Assembly: GCF_000003815.2 (NCBI RefSeq)
Contig: NC_049981.1
Span: 20,014,789-20,078,788 of the forward strand
Reading direction: 5' to 3'
DNA length: 64,000 bases
Source: Branchiostoma floridae
Taxonomy: Eukaryota > Chordata > Leptocardii > Amphioxiformes > Branchiostomatidae
In this document: piece after piece, positions 1-27,795 of the stretch
Numbering within the stretch: the stretch's first letter is position 1
How the letters are laid out: every line of letters starts with the position of its first letter
The notes under the pieces: model-generated
What the model saw: the letters and a program-made list of their open reading frames with translations, nothing else
Told to the model about the DNA's origin: nothing
Database searches by the model: none
Position numbers and translations under genes: made by a program

Positions 1-3000
1 GGTAGAGCCAGTTGTTGATCATGACAGCAATATATCAATGTAGCTGTCTTATGGGAGAGCCCAATGCTACTAGCAGGGGGCAAAGGGACATTGTATTCGA
101 GATGCTGTTCGTTTCAACAAATGACGAAGGCTTTCTAACAAACAAGGAGATGCCATTTGTATTTGATAAGTTTTTCTTGTACTTGTAGTGCTAAACCCTT
201 GTGAAACTAACAGCTGTTTATTTTTACTACTAGTATTGATATGTCTTGCAAAATTCCCCCTATCAACGTTATGGTACATTCGTGTGAGCTGTAATCTAGT
301 TACAATGGGAGGGGTCCATTAAATACAGCTGGGTGAAAGTGCATGTGAGATTAATTGAATCAGTTCCTGATTGCCTATTTACCACTGATGTACCGGGTAT
401 TTCAGAAATGTACTGATGTGGAGGGATTTATCCTCCTCTTATTTGTTGCTTAATTTTGCGTGATCTTGTGGCTTTTCTGGTGTGATTTTTTGGCGACTAA
501 CTGTGGCGATTTTACTGCCCATCCAGGGTGGAAGGAGATATATGGTGTAGTCACACATCCTCCCGACCCCAGAGGACGGGCCATTGGTTGACACCATCCA
601 ACTATTTATTCCTACTCCACAATGTGCATATCAAATTTGATTAAGAAACCAGCTGTTATAGCCAATATCCTCACTCCCCCTGGTTTTAATTGATCCTCGG
701 GGACACCCACCTGATGTGGATTTCATCCGCATCTTGGAAGCTCCCCGTCGTAATTGCCCTTTGATGCACATGCACGATCGTTCGTTACACCGCAGCATAT
801 TCACGAGGGGTGGTAGTTGGGACAGCGGGGTAAATGTCCGGGAGGGTGGCTGGTTGTTAGCACAGCCATTAGCAGGTGCAGCATGGGTGTAAAGCGTAGT
901 CACTTATTGGCAGATGGCAGTGTTTCCCAGACGCTGGCGTGGATAATGTGGCAGGCGTGCCCCCACTGTGACCTAACCCTCCCGCCTGTGTGAGTACCCT
1001 TTCATGCCTTATTTCCAGCCTTTTCCCTGTGTTATTACTGTCCCCAGGAAACCCTATTCAAACATCCCTGCTCAGCTGAGCAGTAGTGTGGATGTACAAC
1101 GTGATTGTGATGTCATAAGTGATGTGTCTACTCACCACTACTGTGGGTTTTGCAAGGTCCCGTACCATTGGCCAATCCTTGACATGCAACCATCATGCAG
1201 TCCACAAAGCCTTTAATGTCTGGGACTCATGATGGGTTAGAACGAAAAGTAGTGGTATTAGTGGGAACATGTGTAATGGTATAATTTGTTTCCAGTGTGT
1301 GTAATCTCTGAAGCAACAATTCATATTGTCAGGATAAATATAATTACCTGATATGCTTATTGATTTTTGGCTGTGTATATTTTACCACTCTGAGTGGCGG
1401 GCTGAGAGAGTAAACTGCTGTCAGGGAATGACAACACTGGAATATCTGGTGTTCAGATCCTGCTGTGGTATTTAATGTGGGTATTTTCAAACAAATATGT
1501 AAAACCTTGTATTAACCAGTACTGCCTTGTATTATGAAAGAGCTACTTAATGGTAACAAGCTGCTTAACACATCAAACAGGAGTGATAAACAGGAAGTTA
1601 TGATACACGTTATGATATAAGTTTTTTCCATACTGAATACTTATGTTGACTGATTTGCTGGAGAAATATGGACTAGAGAATCTATGTCATATTCACTGTA
1701 GTAATATCACAGCTGAAACTTCTGTGTGTAAAAATTTGTGCGTGAAATATTTCTTCAGTGTATCCTGTGTGCCTCTCTCTATTTGCTTCAAGGCCATAAT
1801 GTTTCTTCCTGAGCTTCAAACAGTTTAATTTCCCTACCATGTACCTCCTGAATTATGCAGGTAGCCTTGCATGCAACCTACAGTTAAAGCAGCATGCAGT
1901 ATTACTATTATACACCTGTTAGCCTTTGGAGGTAAGGTTGTAGACGTTAGTGCACTGTTTGTCCATTGCACCGTTGAGTGGTTCGGTGTTCCTGGACAGA
2001 GTGTTTACCTTTGGCTCTTAGGGCAACAAATTATTTGGTTGTCATTGAACATAAATGGCGAGACAATGGGGTGAGAGGGTAGGGGCGTTCGGCCAGGATT
2101 TATCCAATTTGGGACATGCATCCTTTTATGTAGACAGCAATTTGGGTGAAGGAGGTCAAGGGTTGTCCATATATTTATTGGCAGAGAGTGGTAGGGTTTG
2201 TTTGTTTGTAGCATTGCAAGTGTTCGTGCAGAAGTGTAAGTGGAAGGTTTACCACTGCAAATGGAGTGAACCAAAAATGTTTCTATATTGAAAGCAACTA
2301 TCTACTACCCATATGTGAAAGAATTCTTGGTAATTTATCTGTAAACAAGAATGTACTACAGTGTAGAGGTTCTGTTATATAGCCCATTTTTATGACTAAA
2401 TACTACAAGTGATGGCAGCGTTGTTGTAGTAGATTTTTCTGTATCGGCAGAAATTAAGATATCTAATGGTAATGATTTCTAAATGGCTTGATATTTAGCG
2501 TGGGTGCTGATTTCCCAGTTGCTTGCCACCCTGACAAATTTTATTACTTAAACATTGTAACAAGAAAAATACCATGTTCATATCACAGTTATATTCTTGT
2601 TGCATCAAATAGATACCTGATACATGTGTTGATATATTGTATACAGACTATGCATGTCATAATGAATTAATAAATATTCCTTTGAAAGATTTCTGGGAAA
2701 TTAATCGCACAGTGATTTCTGGGAAATTGATGTTTACAGATGAAAATAGAATGAAATGAATAGTAATTAAAATGGACACAGAGATTTCAAAGGCTATAAA
2801 AATTTAAGCAATGTGAGCAGACTATTGTTCCCATTTCTTATTGTTTTTCAAAGCATATTGGTGATGAATATCTACTCAATTTAGTGTGTTTTTTTAAAGA
2901 ATGGCAAGGATCGCTTTAGTCAACATGTCAATTATTCTGTAACACGATTCTGTTAAGTTGCGATGGCTATACCTTCAGACAAATTAATTAGCTAGGCCTT

Positions 3001-5929
3001 TTGAAAAAATATTGTGCGTCCTATTTCAGTCCGTAAAAAATTAGTATCCGTAGATAGGTAGTAATCTACCATTATCTTTTTTTTTTCTTATAGACTTTGG
3101 CCAAAATTCAAGTGTTACAATAACAGTAAAACTGAAATGCACAAGGACACTTATATTTTCAACGAAGATTTTAATTTTTTGTCTAATAATGGTTACAAAT
3201 CTGTGGATACATTTATCCTTCGTTAGATTAGGACAAGCAGTTTTTTTTCTTAATTTTAATTTCAAACTGGAAACTATGTGACTTGATTGTGACTCCACTG
3301 TCCACCCAGAATAAAAGGTTAGAAACACCAGGTTTTTCTAGGGTATGTCACAAAACAGGAAACAAAATTTTTTTTCCTTGTGTCTGGTTGCAAAGGAGAC
3401 TGTATTTCTTCAAATATGAAGTGATATGCTGGATTGTACTGTAAATCTGGAACTTTTTGTGGTGGTTTTATGTTTATGGTTTTCGCAGTGACCGCCTCAC
3501 AGCAAACTAGAAATCCCAGAGAAAATTCTGCCTTCTGTCAGCATACCGGTAGTTTAGTTTAAACCATTGTATTTGTACACACTCCATTTTCTCCCTACCA
3601 CAAAATTAAATCCCACAAACTTAATAGCATTTACACAAACTACAGTAGATCTATCTGAATCTGTTGAAGTTAATTGATGGGTGTTGCTGAAAGGGATCAG
3701 GTTTCAGTCAAGGCCAGGGGAAGAAAGTTCATCAACATATTGCAACCTTGCTGATGTAGGAGGTCACAGAGGAAGTTCTCTTTCCAAACAAACAGGCCAC
3801 AATCTTTTCCAAACTCAATAGTTTGTAATAGATGTTGGCTTATTGATGAACAATATTGAAGGGGAAGAAAGTGAAGAGATATTCTGTACAGACCTTCAGA
3901 TTTCTGAATGAATCAGTGTAGTTAGACAAATGAAACAGAGACATAAAAAGCCAAATAGTACACCTAAATCTTGCAGTGTTTTTCTAAATCTAGTCCTCAA
4001 ACTTCAAAGAAATGGATAAACCTGTGATTGAATACCAACTTCAGCTCTGGTATTCTGGAATCTATTGGCATTGGTTATGTTGGTCCCTGGAGGGAATTTA
4101 TGTTGTTCTGTTGTGGTATCCACTCCTTGTCTGTGGTCAGTCTGTCAATACAGTGTGGTGATTTTGATATCCATGCTGAAGGGATAGTGCTTCTCATATT
4201 CAACACTTGGGGATTCAATCTGGTCTTGGATTAGCTTTTGTCAGCCTTGTATACAAAATGACTCTGATGCTCAACAGTATTGAAATGAGTCAATGCACAA
4301 ATTTTGTGGATTGAAATATACAGAACACAAAACGTAAGCTGTCACCAGCACTCGTGTTTTAAATGAATGAACACATGTCCAGAAAAAGTACTAGTATTGT
4401 TTACTGTAGATGCCTTTTAGCTTTAGGATTGGCTAATTGTCTCAGTTACATTCAGTTTCCACCAGACTCTTGTTCGTACCGATTTTACCTGTTCCACATG
4501 CAAACAATGTCCTTAAACTAAGTTAAAATATCACTTCTTTCCTCCATTACTGTAATATAATGTTGCCAGGATCCACTTTGAGCAGCTTGAGAGCAGTATA
4601 TTAACAGAAGAACCATGTATAGGTATACTACATGACTACTTATAGTTGGATGACAAGATAGGGACTATGAATTACCATGTTCCCTGCGTAAGCAACAGCA
4701 TATTACATGCTGCTGAAGTACTGGAAATACACCTTTCTCTGAGGAATTCATCAGAATCATAGATTCACAAATGCAGTGTTGTTGTATGTGAGGTAATCAT
4801 CTGATGAAGTTTAGCAAATTAAACAGTTAATCTCTTGTTGTTGTGAACTTGATGGTGAACATATTTCCACTTCACATAGTGTGACGTGTGATTCTGAAGT
4901 GAAAAGTCCTTTATACCATAGAGATGGACAAGATAGCACTCCAACTGCACTGAACTATTTCAGTCATACTAAGCCCATACTTTACAGGTATGAGAGTTGT
5001 CTCATGAAGAAGAACTATTAGTACTAGGTGGGAAAATAGTTGTACTGTATTATATGAAAGGCCTCTTTTTCATGTACCTACACATGTATGTCACATGTAT
5101 CTGCTTCTAACTACATTCTCAATCATGATGATGCCAGAAGTCAGAAGAAAAATTCTGCAGTAGAAGAACATTCTTCTATCTGTGTAGAAAGTTTTCTGTT
5201 ACTCGGAACACGTAATGTGATTTCTATTGGGCTTGTATTCATGCATGCGTCATGATCAGGGAGAGGAAATGTGTCAGAGATCACATGACCAGTGTGACGT
5301 GGGTGCTATTGCGTCACTACCCCATCACTTCCTCTCTGGGGGTGGAAAAAATTAAAGGTCATACAACTCGGCAGTGGGGTCTGATAAAACTGTACCTTTC
5401 AGCTAGTAAATTTCACAGTACATAGTGGTAGGCTGAAAGATCATTAGAGAAGGTACACAAAGTGCTCTTAAGTGATATGACAGAGAAATTTGGATCCGTT
5501 CTGTATCACTGAAACACAAGTATTTCAACACATGCTTACTTCACAACCTCTCTTGCTACACCGTGATTCCAAGAGGAGACTTTAAGAGCACACTCACTAA
5601 TGGTACAAAACACTTGAGGACATGCAGACTTGACTGGAAAAGTTTTTTCACCATATAATTATGTACATGTTTACCATGGATTATTTACATGTTTCCAATG
5701 GCAACACCATCTTTTGAAGAGAAGATGATTACATGCTTGGTATAATATCACAACAAACAAAGTATTTCAAAATTCCTCAGATAGGATGAGGAAAACTGCT
5801 GTCTTCTCAATTACATCAGGGCTGTGCCGATTAAAAATGGATAATTGTAGCTATAAGTTGTGTGCTGTTACCTTTGTAAGGAGATGATACACTGTTTAAC
5901 CAATACCTGCTCTGTTTGTGTTTGTACAG
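1..5929 (+). other. ZMIZ upstream intron, no coding exon seen
   Basis: No exon with ZMIZ N-terminal similarity or with splice sites in the right phase could be found here. The first visible ZMIZ exon begins with the last two bases of a split codon, so coding exons must exist further upstream and this stretch is probably one intron. It contains a GC-richer block near 500-1,000 and a short cluster of TGACG and CACATG motifs near 5,225-5,340. The short open frames present do not look like proteins. Confidence 0.6.
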
Positions 5930-21287
<15,358 letters not shown>

Positions 21288-24200
21288 TCTTCGCTGTTGA
21301 AGAGAAGAGACTTGGAACTTTGCTGTATATAGCTCACCGTGTGGAAATGTAGAATAGTTCCTCCGGAAAGCCATTTTTTGTACGTGCCTGTGAACAGAGG
21401 CCCCTGCCTGTCAAGGCGACGACCACAAGACAGGACTGTTGTTTTCGGGAACAGTGAAACTGCAAACAAGGGGAGGAAAAACAGTGAGATTCCTTGTGAA
21501 AAAAAAGACGTGCCCCATGTTACCATTCTGGTTACCACGTGAAATGAAAGCCTGCTTAGCAGAGACTGAACCCATCCATGCACCACCTGAATACGATGCC
21601 CTAACCATGGCAGCTAGCAGACTGTCCACTGTCAAGCAGCAGCACACGGAAAGACGTCGAGCTTACTAGAAAATGTTCTTCTAGTAGAAATAATGAGATG
21701 ATGTGGTATAAACCCTTATGAAAGGGAAGATCCTTCCACCCGTGTTACTCAACGCTGCTTACACTTTCTTGAGTGCTTTTTTTATGCACTTAAAAAGGTT
21801 TTGATGCAGTAAAATTACACCGTATCTCTGGAAAGATAGTAAGTTTGGTACAGGAACTGTTGTTTCAGTTCTTCAAGAACGTGAGGTTGTAGACTTTGTA
21901 TTGAAGATAAGGCTCAGGTTTAAAGAGAAAGTATTTTATGGTTCACCTTTGTAAAGCCCAGTGTTCTGAGGTTGACCACCTGGCTCATGTATGGAAGCTA
22001 TGCATGTCTGCTGGATCGAGGGGCGGGTACAGGGTGCGTGTGGGTTTGCGTGGTGCCAAAAAATTGCCTCCTTTCTTACCTGCCACAATGGCTGGCCAAA
22101 CAGACTCATTCCAGCCTGCAACACAACAAGGAGACAAGACTTTTATTATTATGTGTAGGAAAAACTGGAACTAGCCCTGCATATTTATATGTATATGCTG
22201 TAAATACGAAGGCAATTTTNNNNNNNNNNNNNNNNNNNNNNNNNNNNNNNNNNNNNNNNNNNNNNNNNNNNNNNNNNNNNNNNNNNNNNNNNNNNNNNNN
22301 NNNNNNNNNNNNNNNNNNNNNNNNNNNNNNNNNNNNNNNNNNNNNNNNNNNNNNNNNNNNNNNNNNNNNNNNNNNNNNNNNNNNNNNNNNNNNNNNNNNN
22401 NNNNNNNNNNNNNNNNNNNNNNNNNNNNNNNNNNNNNNNNNNNNNNNNNNNNNNNNNNNNNNNNNNNNNNNNNNNNNNNNNNNNNNNNNNNNNNNNNNNN
22501 NNNNNNNNNNNNNNNNNNNNNNNNNNNNNNNNNNNNNNNNNNNNNNNNNNNNNNNNNNNNNNNNNNNNNNNNNNNNNNNNNNNNNNNNNNNNNNNNNCGT
22601 ACAGACGTACAAACCGTACCTTGTGGAAGTTTGTGTCCGACCATCCAAAAGTTTCATATATTTTGTATGGACCGTGTAGCGTGTTTCTATAAACCTCCCT
22701 GTACAGTCGAGTTAACTGTAGGAATGTACCTATCTCTATGTGAAATTGCCAAGATGCATCACAGCCAAACATGTTCCTATGTTTTTTTGTCAGATTTTCT
22801 CAGTTTTTGGACATGTAAAGCAACCTCCAGCTTTGTAATCTCTGTGTGCAAAACCCTACAGCTATTGATGTGGGGGATTGTAATGTACTGTCATGTATGT
22901 TGTCCTGTTACTATGGAGTTCCACTATAGGCCAATCCAAAGAAAAGATTAAGAAAAGGTTGTAATACTATGTATTGTTGGCATTTTATGCTTAGCGATCT
23001 ACATTTGGTCACATTTGTGGTCGCAAGTCAGTCCCCACCCCAGATTTGAATGCTGTACAGTCGCTAGATACTATCATGTTTTACGCCTTAGCTCTGTTAG
23101 ATCTCTGTGACTTGTGAACAATGTTCATTTATACTGTTATTAATGATATGGCAAAATGTACTTTCTTTTGCCCTCTTTTGTATAAAAATGGAAAATTGCT
23201 TTTTTTAGATAGAGTTGCACAACCGACCAGTTGTGTTTGAAGACCCAGAAGATACTGTCTGATTGATGATTTAATAATCTGCTTCAGAGCTTTTGACCTA
23301 GGTCGCAATTAACACTGGCAAGCATATAATTCTTATATGGCTTAATTTATATGTCATACCGATAGAGTAACAAAGACACCATGCTGCCCTATTTTGTACA
23401 TACTGTATGCCTTTATTCCCCCTGCATGGACAGTAGCCTTATTCTCTGTGCTTTCGTTTGTGTACCACAACTGAAAACTACTTCTCCAGATTTTGCATTT
23501 CAGCTCAGAGTGTGTACAGCATAGCACAACTGGCAGCCTGGCTAGCAGAATTGTTCTTGTAATGCCCTCAACTTGCTTTCTTGCATTATTTTTGTCATTC
23601 TCTGCATATCTATGCTTACCAACAGATGGAGCATGTACTCTAACAATTTCTCACCACCACCCACAACAAATGAAAGTGAAGTATTGGCTGGTGCATTTTG
23701 ACTTATCCAGCAGATTCTCTGGTAAATGTTTCTTTTCCCTCTGTGCCTTTTTAACAAAAAAACAGAAAAGCAATTTTGTCACTGCTTTGAAAAGTAAACA
23801 TACATGCATTTTAGTGAAAACTCGCACAGATTTTTGCAACATTTGTGAGGTAAGACTGGGTCTTGTTGAGAGTAACTTTTTTTTTCATTTTGTACTTATT
23901 GACAAAGAGCGACCATTCTGAACAGCCAGTAGAGTTACCTTGTTCCAAGATTGGAGAAGCAAACCCATTTGTGCATTGCAGCAGTGCATGATATGGGTAT
24001 CAATGCAATAAATGAAAACGTAGTTATCATCTATTCAGAGTTTAAAACAGAAAGATGAAAATGTATGCAATACTGTGTATTAGGCATCCAATCATGTAAG
24101 TGTGAGTCATTCATTCCAAATGGTTTAAAGACCAAAGTATATCTATTTCTGCCTTTTCAATGGTCTTTTGAAAGATGCTGGCTGCCAAAGGAACTCTTGT

Positions 24201-25120
24201 TTTGAATGGTCTCTGCTTTGAGTGTAGTTATAGCTGTTGGCTCTTCTGATGAAGCCAAACATTGGGTGTTATTTAGATAGTGTGGACAGTACCACACTAC
24301 ATGGTCAGACTTCTCACGAGAGGCCAGCTAACCAAGCACTGTTTTCAAATGAGTTAGAAAAAGATGGGTGTTTAGTGGTCTTTGGGACCCATCCTCCAAA
24401 CATTTCATAAGGCCAGTCAGCCCTCCTGGGTCCATACAGAAATCTGTGATTCTGTAAAGTATTATGAGAAAGTGAAAACACGTGATTTGTTTGCTGGTCT
24501 CTCCAGGGATGGGATGTAGTATTATTTAAATCTGCTGAAGAAACTTTGGGAACAGGCTCATGATATGATAAGGGTAAAGGGTACCAGTTTGTTTCCTACT
24601 TACAGTCCTCTCCCAGCTAGAAGGCATGAAGGATGAAAATAAAAAAAGCAGTGAATTCTACAATATTTGTTACATTTTCTGCAGTAGTCCGCAAGCTGAC
24701 GAGAGCTTTTACTCCAAACAGGGTTTCATAAAATCTCATGTACTTTACTTGCCTCACCACTTGATATGTAATGATTGCCCCGCCCCCCCCCCTATCATTG
24801 ACATTGCCTGTTCCCTGGGTGACTGGACTTGTCAGCTGAACTTGGGGGATTTGGTTAGTGGATAGAAAGAGAAAAAAACTTCTTGGATCTTTCCAAAACC
24901 TGGAAATGCAAACATACCTCAGACTTTACCTATATCAAACAATTAAACAGCAGTGTACTGGCCCAACCCCAACATACAAGTCCAGTTCTGTTCTTGTCTA
25001 CTTGATTTTCCATTGATCAGTGCAACCTGCCAGCTGTCCATGTTTTCAGCCATGCACCAATGTACCTAGGTAGCCCTTGTGGTTGATATTTATGTAATAA
25101 AAACCTTGTACCAAAGACAT
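21288..25120 (+). other. ZMIZ1: Probable ZMIZ 3' UTR and downstream sequence
   Basis: No coding exon follows the TAA at 21285-21287. The sequence is ORF-poor, with T-rich and TGTA-bearing stretches. AATAAA-type signals occur at 24007-24012 and 25096-25101 and are candidate polyadenylation sites. Vertebrate ZMIZ1 also has a long 3' UTR. The end point is a guess. Confidence 0.4.
22220..22597. other. Assembly gap (N)
   Basis: A run of 378 N in the presumed ZMIZ 3' UTR. CGTACAGACGTACAAACCGTACC directly at the right edge suggests a short repeat caused the break. Confidence 0.99.
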
Positions 25121-26913
25121 GGTAACTTGTCGTTTGCAGTTTTTGATGGTGTGATTTCTTTAGGTCAGGAACATCTACAGCCTTAGTCTACCTATTTGGG
25201 CACCACAGAAGATCTTGAAACCAGTTTTCTCTTCCCTTTCCAATTTTCTGTTCATCTTATTGAACGTTTCACTGAATGTCATGCAAGACATCTTTTCTGT
25301 CATTTGTCAGCAAATGCATAATATATGTATGATAAAATGTGTATATCTGGCTAACCTGATAATCTAATACTTTCCTTCATATCCTAATGTATCAATGAGT
25401 ATCACAGTATCAGCATCTTCAACAACACCCTGCAGTACCATGTAATTTGCTAGGAGGCATTGTTAGGAAGAAATTCTGGGCTGCAGAGAGAGCAACCCTA
25501 ACCTGGGTACCAGCCTCTATAGTCGAACACTGGTTCTCCTTGATCATGTGCTTATTACAGACGGTACAGCATTGTCTGGCGAGTTGGCCCCAGCAGAGTA
25601 CAGACTGCACATTTAAGAAATCCATACAGCATATGAAAATAGATGTTTAGCAAGATGTCATAAGCAAAACATTTAAGAGCTATGTATACTGCAATTGGTC
25701 ATCTGGAAAGAACACTTCAGAAAATAACACTAGATTTTCCTCCAGCTGCATGACTCCATGAGATAGGCATTTCATAAAGAAACGGGTTGTCTCCATGTAA
25801 ACCATTAAAACATGAAGCAATTGCACAATGTAGACTAAAGTTGACTTTGATATAACATACCAAAACTGACCTAGTAGTGTGTATTGGCATTTTAGGCCCA
25901 GTTTACTTTTATACAAAATATTGTTACATGTTGCAATTAGCCCTCCAGAAAGAACTTTCAAATGAAACTCGTTATCATAATCTACCTAAGTTTATTGTGC
26001 TCCAGAAAATACAAAGTAGAGGGTAAGAAAACAATAGATGAGTAAAAACATGGATAGCTCTTGCATCATTTTAAAGTACAAGTATAAAATAAAGCTATGA
26101 AGATAATGTATGGTCACATTTCTAAACCGGGACATGAAAGATAACAAAACACAGAGAATATGACAATAAAGCTGGTCAAGAGCAGTAATATTTCCACTTC
26201 AAATGTCATATTGCAATTTAACAGTTATAAATACATGTTTAAAAGTTTTAAAATGGATTTTCCTTGACTATTCTATCTATCGCTCAATATGAGTTTATGT
26301 TGAATGGATCTCCAAACTGGTATTGATGTAAACTCATTACTAGTAATTGCCACCACCTACACATGTGCCAATTGTTACACTATACATGTACATTGCAACT
26401 TTCACCTGTAGTCTACACATATAAAAAGGTCAAGTTGGTCAATAAAGGCTTTTCTATCACAGTTGATTTGAGGGGCCATCATGTCAAATAGTGTAATTCA
26501 TTTGGTAGCTGACAAGCCCTGGAGAGCTTGCTCTAGTGATAGCAGGAACATATATATTTTAATGGGAACAAAATGTTTACTAACTTGTAGTATTGATACT
26601 TAATACTCATTCTTTCAACTGTCATTCAGGCTGGCATGCAGTGTAGGAGAGCAGATAATTAACTGACAAATGTTTCACACATGACAAAAACTGAATAGTT
26701 TAATACTGAAAATTTTCATGATGGCTTTATGTTCACAATTTTCATCATGGTGACCTCTACACCATGTCGAACTAAACCACCTGGTTGCATTTGAGGCACT
26801 TGTTATACTCTTGTGTTCTACCTACTGTAAAAATTAAATTCCCACAACCCTTAGGAAATTTATTATATAGCATATTACTTGGCTATTGCAGTTAGTGCCT
26901 TTGCAACACAAAC
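25121..26913. other. Intergenic, no gene seen
   Basis: AT-rich DNA between the tail-to-tail ZMIZ and palmitoyltransferase genes. Several AATAAA strings (26165-26170 and others) occur on the plus strand and TTTATT (minus-strand AATAAA) at 26859-26864, so either gene could end here. No ORF has coding character. Confidence 0.6.
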
Positions 26914-26916
26914 TAA

Positions 26917-27789
26917 GGCCATACCAATTTAATTTATTGGTTCTCGGATTTTTCCAGAAAAAAGTTGGAGCGACAGGGCGAAAAAAAAAAAAAAAAAAAC
27001 TTGCAACAAGTCTGGATTCAGGTCCAGAGTTTCAGGTTGGTAATTCCAGACCTGAAACCATGGTATATGTGTGGCAAAATACTTATCCAGTTACAATTAC
27101 ATGAAAAATTTGCATGTAAGCATACATTTTACATGTAATTTCAACAATACAAACGCAAAATAATGTGCAATCAGTATTACAGAAGTACACACAGTAATAA
27201 AGCTTAACAGTTGTAATTAATCATCATAGTAAATCATTAACATTAAAAAACTTAAAAAGATTTTTCAGCATAGTATAATGTCTAATGTAAGTTAGCAAAA
27301 TGACTTCATTTCACCCAAAAAATAAAAGAGTGCCTGAAACATCTGATTCATTATTCTCTTTGTGAAAGCTGCAGTTTAAACAAAAAACGCTAGAGTGTAC
27401 TCCTCATTTGCATGAAATTGCATTCATTTACATACTTGTGACTGGCTACTTGCTGCCATTTTGGTTTGCCGGCAACGAATTTTCGTCATTTTCCAGCACA
27501 AATTTCACGATCTATTGGTGGTTTTCGATGATCTACAATACAAAGGAAAACATAAGCAGGTGATAGTTGTTTTTGCATGTCCAGTACTTGTTTCAGAAGT
27601 TTGTTTAACTGAGCCGAAGTTTGTCCAGCAACTTGTGGACTTTTAACTCTCATGAACATGCAAATGAGTTCTCATGAACATGCAAATAATCTCAAGGTCG
27701 TGTGGCAAGTCCATTTTTTTTTTTTTTTTTGAAATCGGGAAAAATAGAAGCGGCGATTCCGAGAACCAACAGATTAAATTGGTATGGCC
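26917..27789. mobile_element. 873-bp non-autonomous TIR transposon (MITE), TAA target duplication
   Basis: The left end GGCCATACCAATTTAAT and the right end ATTAAATTGGTATGGCC are inverted copies; similarity continues through GGTTCTCGGA. Both ends are flanked by TAA (26914-26916 and 27790-27792). A 3-bp TWA duplication is the signature of PIF/Harbinger-type elements. The interior has no transposase, poly-A and poly-T tracts inside each end, and a tandem CTCATGAACATGCAAATGAG-like duplication near 27650-27690. It lies 4 bases past the palmitoyltransferase stop codon, so it probably forms most of that gene's 3' UTR. Confidence 0.85.
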
Positions 27790-27795
27790 TAATGG

